Origin: Gnetum montanum
Lineage: Eukaryota > Streptophyta > Gnetopsida > Gnetales > Gnetaceae
Length of the DNA stretch: 64,000 nucleotides
Reading direction: 5' to 3'
Assembly (NCBI GenBank): GCA_015680685.1
Contig: MNCI01036682.1
Coordinates: forward strand, 1 to 64,000
In this document: in pieces, positions 1 to 10,400 of the stretch
How the letters are laid out: the number at the start of each line of letters is the position of its first letter
How positions within the stretch are numbered: position 1 is the stretch's first letter
Translations under genes and position numbers: made by a program
The notes under the pieces: model-generated
What the model saw: the letters and a program-made list of their open reading frames with translations, nothing else
The model's database searches: none
Told to the model about the DNA's origin: nothing

Positions 1-2161
1 AGAAGCGATCCATCCTGAATCCTTTGGGCACGGGCGGCTCATCCGTTGTTGCCAGGCTTGGGTTCTGTACGAGTTGACAGAACCGGTCATGTCTTTGGAT
101 AGTCACTGGGGAAAATTGCTTGTGTTGCATCAATCTAGCCTTTAAGAGTTGATCAAAGAGCTGGGATGGCTTCATCGGTAAAGGCGTGTATTGAGAGGGT
201 TCCTTCCTCTCGAAGTTACGTGTACGGTTCGTCGGGTTTTGTGATGACGACTCTGGGGCTGTTGTGGAAGCGGGCTGATAATAGTTAGTGGGTGGAACGG
301 GTGGTTTGTATTGATGTGCGGTGTTTGTTTGCTGTGCCCCCGCTATCGCTGCTACAGTCGCCTTGGCCTTTTCTTTGTCCTTCTTAGTGTGTTGGTTTCT
401 GAAGGCCAGGTACGCAGGGTTGTTGCTGTTTTGAGCAGCTTCTTCTATGTTTTTGATTTGTTCAAATGCTTGATTCAGATCACGCGCATTGAGGTAATAC
501 AGTTTTGACTTGAAGAAGTCATTAATAGCCCCTTTTAGTATCATGAGTAGATAGGTTTGAGAGATCGGGTTGTGCAACTCGTTGAGAGCTGCGCTCCACC
601 TCTGAATGAACTTCTGCACTGGTTCGAGCGGTGCTTGCTTGATCTGCATGAGGCTGTCCAGTGTTGCTTCAGGTTTCAAGTTGTACTTGAACTTGGTCAC
701 AAACTAGCGTAGAAGATCGTCTAGGGAAAGGATGGAATTTCTGGGCAAGGCTCGGTACCAGTCAAGTGCCCTTCCCGCGAGGGACATGGGGAATACTCGT
801 AGTATTGAGTGGGGCCATGCCTGAAGGAGTGCACACTCTAATCTGAACATGATGAGATGGGCATTGGGGTCTGTCTCCCCGTTATACTTAGTCAGTGTTG
901 GGAGGGGGACATCCTTGGGCAAAGTCAATGGCGGGACAGAGGAGCTGATAGGGTCATCATTGTAGAAATCTACTACTCTCAGCTCTCCATCAGCGACGGT
1001 CTTGAGACGTTTTACCTTATCTGTCAATTCTTGCATCAATTTTTTAGCGTCCGCCCAATCTTGGGCACTCGGTGAAGCTACAGGCTGGGGGTGCGGGGCT
1101 GCATACCAGCTAGATTGCTGGGTTACGGGTTGGAAAGCCAAAGGCTGGGTGATTGGCGGTTGTGCCTGGGGGTAATTAACGGCGAGCAATGCTAAGGCTG
1201 AGATGTTAAACGGAAAATGTTGAGGTTGTTGTTGTTGTTGCAGCTGGGGCTGTGCTTGAGGAGCAGTAATCGGGGGGATGGCGTGGGGCGGGACGTGGTG
1301 ATGAGGAATTTGATATGATGACGCCCCCCTTGCTGGCCACTGTCTCGCTACGTACGCGGGGACTCCTTGTTGGGTTGGGACTGCTTGGGGAGCTGTATGC
1401 GTCTGGACATGGGGTATGAAGTGAGCTGATGTAGACACGGGGATCACATGCGGCATCCCAATTACGCGAGGTGGGCACGTTGGTCTTGTGCCATCATGAG
1501 GAGGTGGTGCTTGTGAGGATGAGCCTGCAGCTGTATTAGGGGTAACTGTTATAGGGAAGGTGTGAGGTTGGGGATCGCTCAGGAGCGGAATGTGCACGAG
1601 TGCTGGCATTTCCGATGGTGGCATCTGAACTTGGGCGAGTCTAGGGTGTTGTACAGACAAGGCTTCTCCTGTCCCGGGATGGAAGATGGGGTTCATCTGT
1701 GCTTGGGGGCTCAACGTGTGGTATGAGTCTCCCTGCTCAGATTGGGCAGCGAACTCATCTTCTTCCCCTGGCTGAGGCTCTAGCGCGGGTTGGTCCAATG
1801 ACTAGCTCCTGTGTAGAAGGAGCTGGGTAAAGAGCTCGGAGAATTGTTCCGGAACGGGGATTACGTCATATGGGGAAGGGATGAACTCATGTCCTCCCCT
1901 GTAAAAGAACTCGAATTGTCTCTTCACTTCGATTTCAGCCCGATCCACTGCCAAGTCGGCTTGTATCTTAATGCAGATGAAGTTATACTCATCTTGTGTT
2001 ATAACGTTAGCGGCTGGATCTCTCCCTTGTAACCTCAAAGACCGACGGGGCCCCATTGTGGATTGCCCTTCCAAGTGTGGTGTGAAAGACTGCTGGGCAG
2101 CCATGGTGTCTGGAATGTTAATGTCCTGGGTAGTGGCAACAGTGGTGTTTACGGGATTCAT
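1..2161 (-). CDS. gag: E1 gag polyprotein, partial at the C-terminus, two internal stops
   Basis: This encodes the capsid-like Gag of E1, which would package element RNA in cytoplasmic particles. The ATG at 2161 begins a protein starting MNPVNTT. It carries an N-terminal SLRLQGRDP...YNFICIKIQ segment, a Pro/Gln-rich middle, then a retrotransposon Gag core (LTKYNGETDPNAHL, LAGRALDWYRALP, FVTKFKYNLKP, VQKFIQRWSAALNEL, FFKSKLYYLN). The frame stays open to the left edge apart from TAG at 1802-1804 and another near 704, both likely CAG-to-TAG changes. E2, E3 and E4 have the homologous core. The zinc-binding end is cut off by the window edge. Family assignment is firm; function is inferred from the family. 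Confidence 0.88.
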
Positions 2162-2179
2162 GATGATAGGTTGCGTATG

Positions 2180-2460
2180 TAAAACTGTTTGAGTGTAAAC
2201 GCTAAGTGTTCAGCGTAGACGCTGGTCAGTGTGCAGCGTAAACACTCAGTATGCAACGTAGACGCTGGTTTTCGGGCAGCGTAAACGCTAAGTATGCAGC
2301 GTAGACGCTGGAGTTTGCAGCGTAGACCCTGGCATAAGCGTGCAGCATAGACGTTAGGGTATGTATGCAGCGTAGACGCTGGAAGGTTGACAGTGTAGAC
2401 GCTGAGAGTCGGGGGTTTAAACAGGGCAGCAACAACGCTGATGAGTGTAGACGCTGAGGA
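2180..2460. repeat. Short-word tandem array in E1 leader
   Basis: The untranslated leader between primer-binding site and gag contains many copies of the imperfect palindromic word CAGCGTAGACGCTG, spaced by variable 10-30 bp. The same word family fills part of the adjacent LTR. The open frames that run through the array are repeat artefacts. Confidence 0.8.
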
Positions 2461-2486
2461 GCGTACGGTCAAGTTATTTAAGTGGA

Positions 2487-2506
2487 GGCCCTCCTTGTAG
2501 CGCCAA
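2487..2506 (-). other. E1 primer-binding site
   Basis: TTGGCGCTACAAGGAGGGCC lies 4 nt inside the LTR 3' end. E4 has TTGGTGCTAGAAGGAGGGCC at the equivalent place. The position and conservation identify it as the minus-strand primer-binding site. I cannot assign the priming tRNA with certainty. Confidence 0.75.
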
Positions 2507-2585
2507 TTTCTGTACCGCCCAAAATCGTCGGTCCCCCGCTGGAAGGAAAAATAGAGACCGCGGGATCGCAGGACGGGCACAGATG

Positions 2586-2631
2586 ACCCTACCTTCGCCC
2601 GAGGGCGTGCTGGAATGCACGAAGGTAGGGT
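2586..2631 (-). other. Predicted LTR-end stem-loop, E1
   Basis: Perfect 12-bp inverted repeat (ACCCTACCTTCG / CGAAGGTAGGGT) closing a loop that contains CCAGCACGCCCTC, about 75 nt from the LTR 3' end. Related stem-loops with a different stem sequence occur at the same place in the other LTRs. Confidence 0.7.
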
Positions 2632-3267
2632 ACCTTGGGTGGTCCGCACGCAGATCAGACAAGGATTTCCCCGAGCGTCACCGAAGTGTTATACGCCGGG
2701 TTATGCGTAAACAGTGTAGCGGGTGTAAAACAGAGCGAAGAGTGTGAACAGGGCGTAAACAGAATGCAACCGGCATAATCAGGGTAAACAGCGTAGGCAT
2801 CGTAAAGCGTAAACAAAAATGTGCACGGCGTAACAGCATAAACTAAGCGTATACAGCGTAAATAGTGTGAACAGGGCGTAAACAGGGCGTGAACAGCGTA
2901 AAGTGTAAGTGCAGTGTAAGCGTAAACGAGCGTGAACAGCGTAAACAAGTTTTAACAGCGTAGACAAATGTAAACAGCGTAAACAAAGTGAGCGTAAACA
3001 GAATGTAAACTATAACAGTGACGCTGTAAGAAAACAATTTTCGAGGTACCGGTCTTAACGCAGTTGTGCTTGTACACAAGGCGGACGTAAAGCCCCGGTG
3101 GGTGCAGGGAGGCGACTGGTTTGCACGGTAGGCGGAGCGTAGAGACTATGCTCGGCGTATAGGACTTCCAGCGTATGAGGGTTTCAAGCTCTGGTTTTCG
3201 CAGCATAATTGCTCTTGGGCCTGCTCTAGTAAATTTTTGCCAACCTTGAAAACACGAAAAACTGGGC

Positions 3268-3275
3268 TTTTTATA
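3268..3275 (-). promoter_or_regulatory. TATA box of E1 LTR
   Basis: TATAAAAA within CCCCTATAAAAAGCCC on the minus strand. The other Tat LTRs have CCCTATAAATA at comparable places, so this is the likely core promoter of the genomic RNA. Confidence 0.6.
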
Positions 3276-3807
3276 GGGGAAGGGTTACTGGGAAAATCGG
3301 GTTGGGAGACACGTGGCGTGTCGACTGGGCGTGTACATTTTAGAAACATGGTATACGCTGGGCATATACGCTACATTAGGCCAGCTTATACGCTGGGCGT
3401 ATACGCTGGACTCGCTGGGCGTGTGAACTTTGGTGGACACTGGGTGTATACACTGGGGCGTATACGCTGATGGATGCTGGCGTATACGCTGGGCATATAC
3501 GCTGATGGATGCTGACGTCGACTTACTTCAATTCTTGCTCCTGTTGCACCTGCTGAGTCGTGTATGCTGGGCGTCGGGCGTATACGCTGGGCGTAGACGC
3601 TGAGCATGTACGTTGGGCGTATACGCCGGGCGTATACATTGGGCGTAGACGCCGGGCGTAGACGCTAGCGCAACACTTAGTAAAAACCGAGTGCTTCGAC
3701 CCTCAAAATCACCATGTGACTTCAAATGTAGCCAACGTCATCTGAGAGTCATGGAGATCTGTTTCTTATTAGGCAAGTGCCAAACTTGAAATTTTTGTGG
3801 TGTTTCA

Positions 3808-5980
3808 ACCTCCATTCGCTTCCTCATCTATTCTGCAACCATCATAGATATCTCATTACACTCGCCCTCAGGTCTACTCGATCCCCCAAACGGCACAACT
3901 TCGTGTGGGGCCATGGGGGGTCCCATCGATGATCCAAACAACCTACCCAGCAGCTCAACCCGATATTACTGCCCCGATGATACCACCCACTAGATGGTGG
4001 ACAATGCAAACAACACCTTTAGCAGGGGCGGCCCCAATGGCATAGCCAATGCGTCAAATTGCCACCGTTACCATGCCACTTGTGGGGGTCACCTCTGCAG
4101 TCCCTCAAACGTCTACAACATCCCCGGGTTTGGACCAAGCGTTTTAGCTTATTCAGACCCTAACTGAGGAAGTAAAACACCTCAAAGTTGTTGGGTTTGA
4201 TACGATACGAGTCATGGACTTTTACGAAGATGACCTTGTCAACCCTACAATCCCTGCCTTGATATTACCACCCGGGATGTCCCTCCCACACTTCACAAAG
4301 TACGATGGAGAAGGAGATCCCAATACACATCTCATCACTGTCTAGTCAGAGTCTTTGTTGCTGCAACAATGGCCGCATATGATCATTCGCGTCTTCACCA
4401 TGTCCCTAGCCGAGAAATCCCTAGATTGGTATCGTGCGTTGCCACGTTTGTCCATTTCGACTTTGGAAGAACACTTGACCTAGTTTGTGACATGCTTCAA
4501 GTATAACTTGAAGCCAGAAACTACGCTAGATCAGCTGATGAGCATGAAGCAAGACCCACTAGAACCAGTCCAAAAATTCATTTAATGATGGAGCACAACC
4601 CTTAACGAAATCCGTGAACCTATCGCGGAGGCTCATTTGTTAGCCATCTTTAAGGGTGTAGTGAATGACTTCATCAAGTCAAAACTATATTACCTTGCTC
4701 CACGCTCACTTAGTCAAGCTTTCGCTCAGATGAAAAGCATACAAGACATAGCCAAGGCAAGTAAAGACTCGGCTTATGTCACTTATAGGAATAGTTTTGC
4801 AAAGAAGGACAAAGGTAAGGCCCCAACGACCATGGTGGCTGCTGTGGCAGCTGAGGCTAAGCCCAAACACAGCAATAGTGAAAACAAGAATAACAAGAAA
4901 CCGACCATACCTGCAGCTGACTTAGGGCCTAAGCTGGGCCAAGCATTACAACCCGCTACCCCTACACCCAAGACATCTGCATACACTAAACCTAATTTTG
5001 AACGTAAAGATCATTCAAAATATACTCCGCTACACCTCAAACCTTTAGAACTCCTGAAGCAATTGTTGGCAGCGGGATACATTCAACACAAACGGATGTT
5101 AGAAGAAGCAAACATGAGGCATCGACGCTACTATGAGCTCCTTAGAAATCCCTCTTTAGCCCTACCCAATGAACCTCTAGTCCCTAAAGGTTTTAGGCTA
5201 GATAGGTTTTGTGACTACCATCAACTATGTGGTCATACCATGGATTACTATCTATCGTTACAAGATGACATCCAAAGATTGATTGACTTAGGGCACTTGG
5301 TGCTAGATGAAAGTAGCCCAGTACGTCCTGAAAACCAATCCATGTACGTCTATACCGACCCCCTCAATGCCAACAATGCCAGTTATGTAATCAACGCCAT
5401 CGGTATTGACAATGATCCCACACCACCCTTCCAACCATTTGTGATTCTCGTGCCTCAGCGTAGTACGCCCATGCCACCAATGGCCGGTCCAAGCCCGTAG
5501 TCGCCCTTCATCCTGAAAGTCCCACCACGAGCATCTGTCTCTACACCACCCATTGGCGGGGCTGTGCAACCCCATCCACTAACACCTCTAGCCCCATTCG
5601 TCATCAGGAAGCCAGCATCTTCGACAGCCCCCATCCTGTGCAGCAACATTAAACAACTTTCTCATCCTACAATGCGAGAAACCTACCTGACGGGTGAGGT
5701 GTCGAAGAGAAATACCATCAAAAGCATCTCTAAAACTACACCTTCATCCTTTAAATTTACACCTTCGTCACCAAGGATGAAGGTTGATGCAAGCACACAA
5801 CCTATGACATCCTGTTGCCAAAAATTTGAACCTGGGTCTGGGGCCATCTCCCCTCGAGAGATTTGTCTTCTAGGATGAATCAAGGAGGAGGGTGTCAAAC
5901 AGACAAGTGGCCAAGACTTCTTGAATGCCCTAACCCAGGTTGGGCAAACCCTAAGGTAGAAAAATACCACGTTAAGCTTA
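3808..5980 (+). pseudogene. gag: E2 gag remnant
   Basis: The Gag N-terminus is missing because E1 interrupts it at 3808. The Gag core is readable with stops (IPALILPPGMSLPHFTKYDG, WPHMIIRVFTMSLAEKSLDW, LEPVQKFI). The clearest open part is 4637-5500 (VNDFIKSKLYYLAPRSL), which ends in a zinc-knuckle-like FCDYHQLCGHTMDYY near 5205-5250. The last Cys of that motif, present in E3, is Tyr here. A linker rich in Pro and Ser follows to about 5980. It is closest to the gag of E4. Several TAG stops and a truncation make it non-functional. Confidence 0.85.
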
Positions 5981-5989
5981 TACAACTTA

Positions 5990-6840
5990 GTCATGGTATC
6001 CACCCCTCACCACGAGGCTCTGGTCTGCATGTTAACGGTAATCTCGGTCAATGAAAACATGTTGGAAAACGAGAAAATGATCCACTCAGTCATACTCCCC
6101 TCCGTACCCATGCAATCCGCACCTCCACTAACTTTCAGCAACAAAGCCCTTAAGGAAGATCCCAAAAAGGGCCAAGTGACTACGGTGCCTCTCTTCATCA
6201 TAATTCGGGTTGGTCAGTACCAAATCTGAAGGGTGCATGTTGATGATGGGGTAGCCACAAACGTCATCTCTTTGCCTATCATAGAGAAATAGGGGTTGGT
6301 CAACTAGATCAAACCAACAACGACATCATGCCTATGGTCCTTTAATGGGGCACGTGTCCTCGTAAAAGGCACAATTCATGTAAACTTCGTAGCAGGGAAT
6401 GAGCTCCCCACGGATGCAACATTCATCGTAGTCAAAGAAATGCCCAGGTTTAACCTAATCTTGGGAAGATCGTGGTTAGCACAACTCGGAGTAGTTTCCT
6501 TGCCTATACACCAGGAAATCCACTTACCATACGAGGGTAGAGAGGTGATAATCCATGGCGACAGGGTGGTAACGCAAGCAATTAGTAACCTAAACATAGA
6601 GCAAGGTTTAGAGGTTACAACCTCTGAAGATGAAGTGCCTATTCATGCATGCACCAATCATATAGCGAAGGGATTGGCCCAATGAAATGACCCTCAGGTA
6701 GAAAACTTCTTGGTAAAGTTGTCCTTTCAAGTGGAGGATGGTAGCATGAGCGAAGGCCCTGGTGAAACGCCTCGACCTTATGTCCCTGTCAACCCACGAA
6801 AGGTCAGGAGACAGCTACACGTAGCATAGCAGCCTTGCGA
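5990..6840 (+). pseudogene. E2 aspartic protease remnant
   Basis: Retroviral-type aspartic protease region downstream of gag. VHVDDGVATNVI at about 6233-6268 is the active-site segment (Asp-Asp-Gly in place of the usual DSG or DTG), and FNLILGRSWLAQL at about 6448-6486 is the conserved C-terminal LGR segment. The frame is broken by stops before VHVDDG and in the helix that follows. It would cleave the Gag-Pol polyprotein. The coding region ends near 6828, just before the repeat block and the 3' end of the antisense gene. Confidence 0.82.
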
Positions 6841-6904
6841 CCTCTCACCCAGTCGCCATCCTCACATATTTGCTTTCTACTTAGCCTGCCAGGGTGTCAT
6901 CTTT

Positions 6905-7260
6905 TCGGCACAATACGCAAATGGCCCAAAATGGCCTAAAACTAACAAACGGCCTGAAATGGCCTACAACGAACAAACGGCCCGAAATGGCCTAAAACTA
7001 ACAAACAGCCCAAAAGGCTTAAAACTAGCATTATCACCTTTGCTTTATTCATTACGCAAATGGCCCGAAATGGCCTAAAAGTAACAAATGGCCCGAAATG
7101 GCCTAAAACTAACAAACTGCCCGAAATGGCCTAAAATTAACAAACGGCCTAAAATGGCCTAAAACTAACAAACAGGCCAAAAGGCTTAAAACTAGCATTA
7201 TCACCTTTGCTTTATTCATTACGCAAACAGCCCGAAATGGCCTAAAACTAGCATACCAGA
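6905..7260. repeat. Short tandem repeats after E2 protease
   Basis: About a dozen copies of a 22-25 bp unit with core AAATGGCCTAAAACTAACAAA, some grouped into a larger duplication (about 6955-7080 and 7085-7240). They fill the space between the protease and the 3' end of the convergent antisense gene. Related repeats occupy the same place in E3 (about 22850) and E4 (about 37745). Confidence 0.8.
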
Positions 7261-7384
7261 GTACGAAAACTTCACATAACACACATAATAACACGAAACC
7301 AATTTTCCTTTCTGGAATCTTGCATTTCAGTCAAAATTTTTCGCCTATTGGCAATGTCTGTAAACTCTTCCGAAGAAAAAAGAG

Positions 7385-7418
7385 AGGGGGTGGGGGGGGG
7401 GGGGGGGGGGGCGGGGGG
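7385..7418. repeat. Poly(G)/poly(C) run
   Basis: Near-homopolymer of G interrupted once by T and once by C, lying just past the stop codon of the antisense gene, where it would be poly(C) in its 3' UTR. The Gly-rich and Pro-rich frames crossing it are artefacts. Its length could be a sequencing or assembly error. Confidence 0.7.
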
Positions 7419-7433
7419 TCCGCCCTCATGCTC

Positions 7434-10400
7434 TCACAAGCTATCCATGTTCTCATTTCCTTCGCCATTTGTCTCTACCTCATCCACTTGCACATTGTCT
7501 ACTCCCATATTGCCCCCCGCCGACACCTCATTCCTTTCCTCCACGGGCCTCACATCCTCGTTAAGAGCCTACACCCCAAAGGATAAAGTAGTTAGTAGGG
7601 GCAACAAATGCAATAAATGATAGCTGTAGCAAAGCATCAAAGCGACTAACCTGAGGGGAGCCTACATCCGTCACAAGAGTTATCTAATCTAGATAAAGCT
7701 TGAGACAACGCTCAATCTCCTCCATCGAGATATTCATCCAAGGCCTGTCATTAGGTTTAGCATTCGTAGTGATAACTTTCTCCCTTTCCAAAGTTGTCCA
7801 TCTTAGAGGCCCCGGGGAAAGGGAGGTGGTGGCGGTCTCCCCTATAGGAAGGGTCACCCCCAAATTTGGAGACTCCGTGACCTACACATGCTTTTTAAAT
7901 TTGGCATAAGCCTTAGAAGCGCTGATGGCCTTCACAAACGCCTCGTACGAGAATGCCTCCATAACAGCGTCTTTATACAACCTTCGATGGGTTTCGTTTA
8001 CTTGTGGTCCCTCTGGGCCTTCCCCCATTCGAAGATCTTAGAGCTGATGTCCTTCATATCTTGGCACTTCTGGGCCAGCAAATTCATCTGCATCTGTTGT
8101 TCGACTATTTTATGGGTGGATTCTACATTCTGACGGACAATAGTCCAAAATCTGGCATGATCGACCACAGTCCTTTGCGACTCCACAAGGTCAAGACTAC
8201 GGTTTACAAGGAAATCGATCCTCAACTTGAGGTTCTCCACCTCGGCAGCCAATTCTATCTCTCTCTGCTCGCTCCTATGGGCCCGTTTCCAAAATTACTC
8301 GTTGGTACGTCTACATTCCCATAGGGAGCGTGCCGAGTGCAAGACGCATTTGTAAGCCTCGTCAAATACACGACGAGACACTTCAGTCACGTCGGACGAG
8401 AGTGTCGGCACCGCGCCAATTTCCATAGGTTGAGCTGAGTCCCATTTGAGCTAAGAGGCTATAGAAAGTATAGCAATCATGTCAACATAACATAAATCAA
8501 TACGTTTAAGAGTTGTAGCGTAGCAGCATAGGGGCTGTCAACAATCCTACTCACCCACACGAGGATTCGCATGTTGAAGGTGTTTGATCATGTCATCAAC
8601 CAGCCCTTGAACAAACGTAAACTTGTTAGGAATTTTAGCCCACGACTCTGTCTGGGGCAAATAAAGTCCTGATACATCAGCGGTAGCACCTGTTACGCAA
8701 TTTAGCATGACAACAACAACCGAAGTGGACTACGGTAGGATACATCCAAAGCCTAAACTCACCAGCATTTGGCTGTTGTCTTGCATTATGCTTGTGCAAG
8801 ACAATCATGGTAGGTTCTGTAGAAGGCCCAGCCAGGTCCGTAGGAACTCCTACCTCAAGCGCTGGTGCTTTTTCTTTCAGGAGGGTAGCGTCTTTTTTAT
8901 TTTGGAAAGATACCTCTTCGTTGGTAGGAAGAGGCTCCCTAATGACAAGAGCCCCTGCCCTGGAGACAAGAGCCCCAGTATCCCTAGCCCGGGCCCTCTC
9001 TTCCAAAGCTGGGCCCCCCATGTCTTTATTTGTCACCCCCGGTCTGAGGGCCGACACTTCCTCATCACCTTCTTCTTCGTCTTCTTTTTCTGCTATCCAC
9101 AAAGGGTATACACACAATAAATTGAAGTTGATTAACTCAAAACTAATACCATGCCACAAAGCACGACTTAGCTAAGCATGGAATAGTTGGCATTCTAAAC
9201 GCTCATCAATGGGGGGTTGCGTTCGTCGCAACTTGAACCGCAGGTGTCGCTCCTCTTCATGAGGGCTTTCCCTAGCAGGGGGAGGTCTCTTTCTCCAAAA
9301 CTTCATAGGAATGGCCTTAGCCATAAGATGATCACCCTGGGTCATGTTGCTGAGTATGGTAGGGGGAGTTTCCCCTATGCTGTCTTGGCCACAAGCGCTA
9401 CGAACTGTTAGACCTTTAGTTGTTACAGAAAATGAATCCCTGACCACCTCTGGGGGAGCCTGGGCTTACATGGTCTGAAAGGCCTGTCGAATCCACGGCT
9501 TGGGGATCTAGTCACGATCCAGCTTGGACCAGACCCCATCCTCCTAGACCACCAAGAACTTTGCAAAGCGCTTTAAACAGCCAATGTAGAAGGCGTAGTA
9601 TATGTTAGAATGGGACTCCGTTTGCTCACGGAGCCCCAAAATCTCGCCCTGCAAGCCATTACATAGGAATTTGGCTCAGTTATAATGGTCCCCTTTCTCC
9701 ATGACTTCCCGCATTACCCAAGCCTGCTCAAGCCCCAAGACCTTTCCTTGGGTGAGTAGTTAAGAGAATGCACGAGCACGAAAGATTGGGTATATCCCCA
9801 TGGCAGGACCATCCTTAAGCTTTTCCATAGAAAACCCTTTCCAATCCTTGGTGAGCCTCAGCCACTCCTCAATATGCTGCTTATGGAGGATCAACTCTTG
9901 CTTGCCCTTCGACATCACATTGAAGCCATCATTAGGAACGCCAAACAAATTTGCAAATAGTTGGTCATTGATGTCAATGACCACCCGCACACCCTGCACG
10001 TATGTGCGAAAGCGACTCGCCTACCTAGAAAAGGGGTTGACCAGGGAAAGCATCTCGGCAGTAGGAAGGCCCTGATTCGGTGCCATAAACAAATCCATAA
10101 ACCTGGCCATCTGGATTCTTCTGAGCAAGGGGCCTAGAGCCCCTTGTTCCAACCAGCTCTAGCTTGTTGATACCTCACCGTATTTGAAGTAGATGTTTTC
10201 CCCTTACCTTCTGGTAGTCACCACCATCACTTCGCAGGGCTTCTTCACTCCTGCGACAATAATCACAAAGCATACCTTAAAAGAAAAAAAAATGACACCT
10301 GCTTGTTAACCCACCAGGCCTATACGGTGAGGGGAATAGTGGGAGTTCAGCCGCTAAGACTGCTTCGAGCATAATTTGCTCAAAAGGTTCCCTCCACTCC

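Larger units (their letters stand above)
1..3807 (-). mobile_element. E1: Tat-type Ty3/gypsy LTR retrotransposon, 5' part
   Basis: A minus-strand element entering from the left edge. Reading leftwards from 3807 it shows a 5' LTR, a primer-binding site, a repeat-rich leader and gag; pol and the 3' LTR lie outside the window. It is the best preserved element here: gag has only two in-frame TAG stops. Its LTR starts exactly where the gag of E2 resumes at 3808, so E1 most likely inserted into E2 gag. Its LTR 3' end and gag match E3 better than E2 or E4, so E1 and E3 form one subfamily. Confidence 0.85.
2511..3807 (-). repeat. E1 5' LTR (about 1.3 kb)
   Basis: On the minus strand the LTR begins TGAAACACCACAAAAATTTC at 3807 and ends GGGCGGTACA at 2511. 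All Tat LTRs here begin TGAAACA and end in TACA. It contains a TATA box at 3275-3268, two dense word arrays (about 2690-3010, GCGTAAACAG-like; about 3343-3665, GCGTATACGC palindromes) and a hairpin at 2586-2631. Its last 170 bp align with the LTR end at 54840-55014 of E3. Confidence 0.85.

Noticed and set aside
2200-3600. Many overlapping 60-160 codon frames in the E1 leader and LTR
   Set aside because: They follow the tandem words in all six frames, have low-complexity composition and no homology to the gag of other elements.
7320-7620. Glycine-rich frames over the poly(G) tract
   Set aside because: They arise from the homopolymer and lie on the strand opposite to the conserved acidic exon 8.
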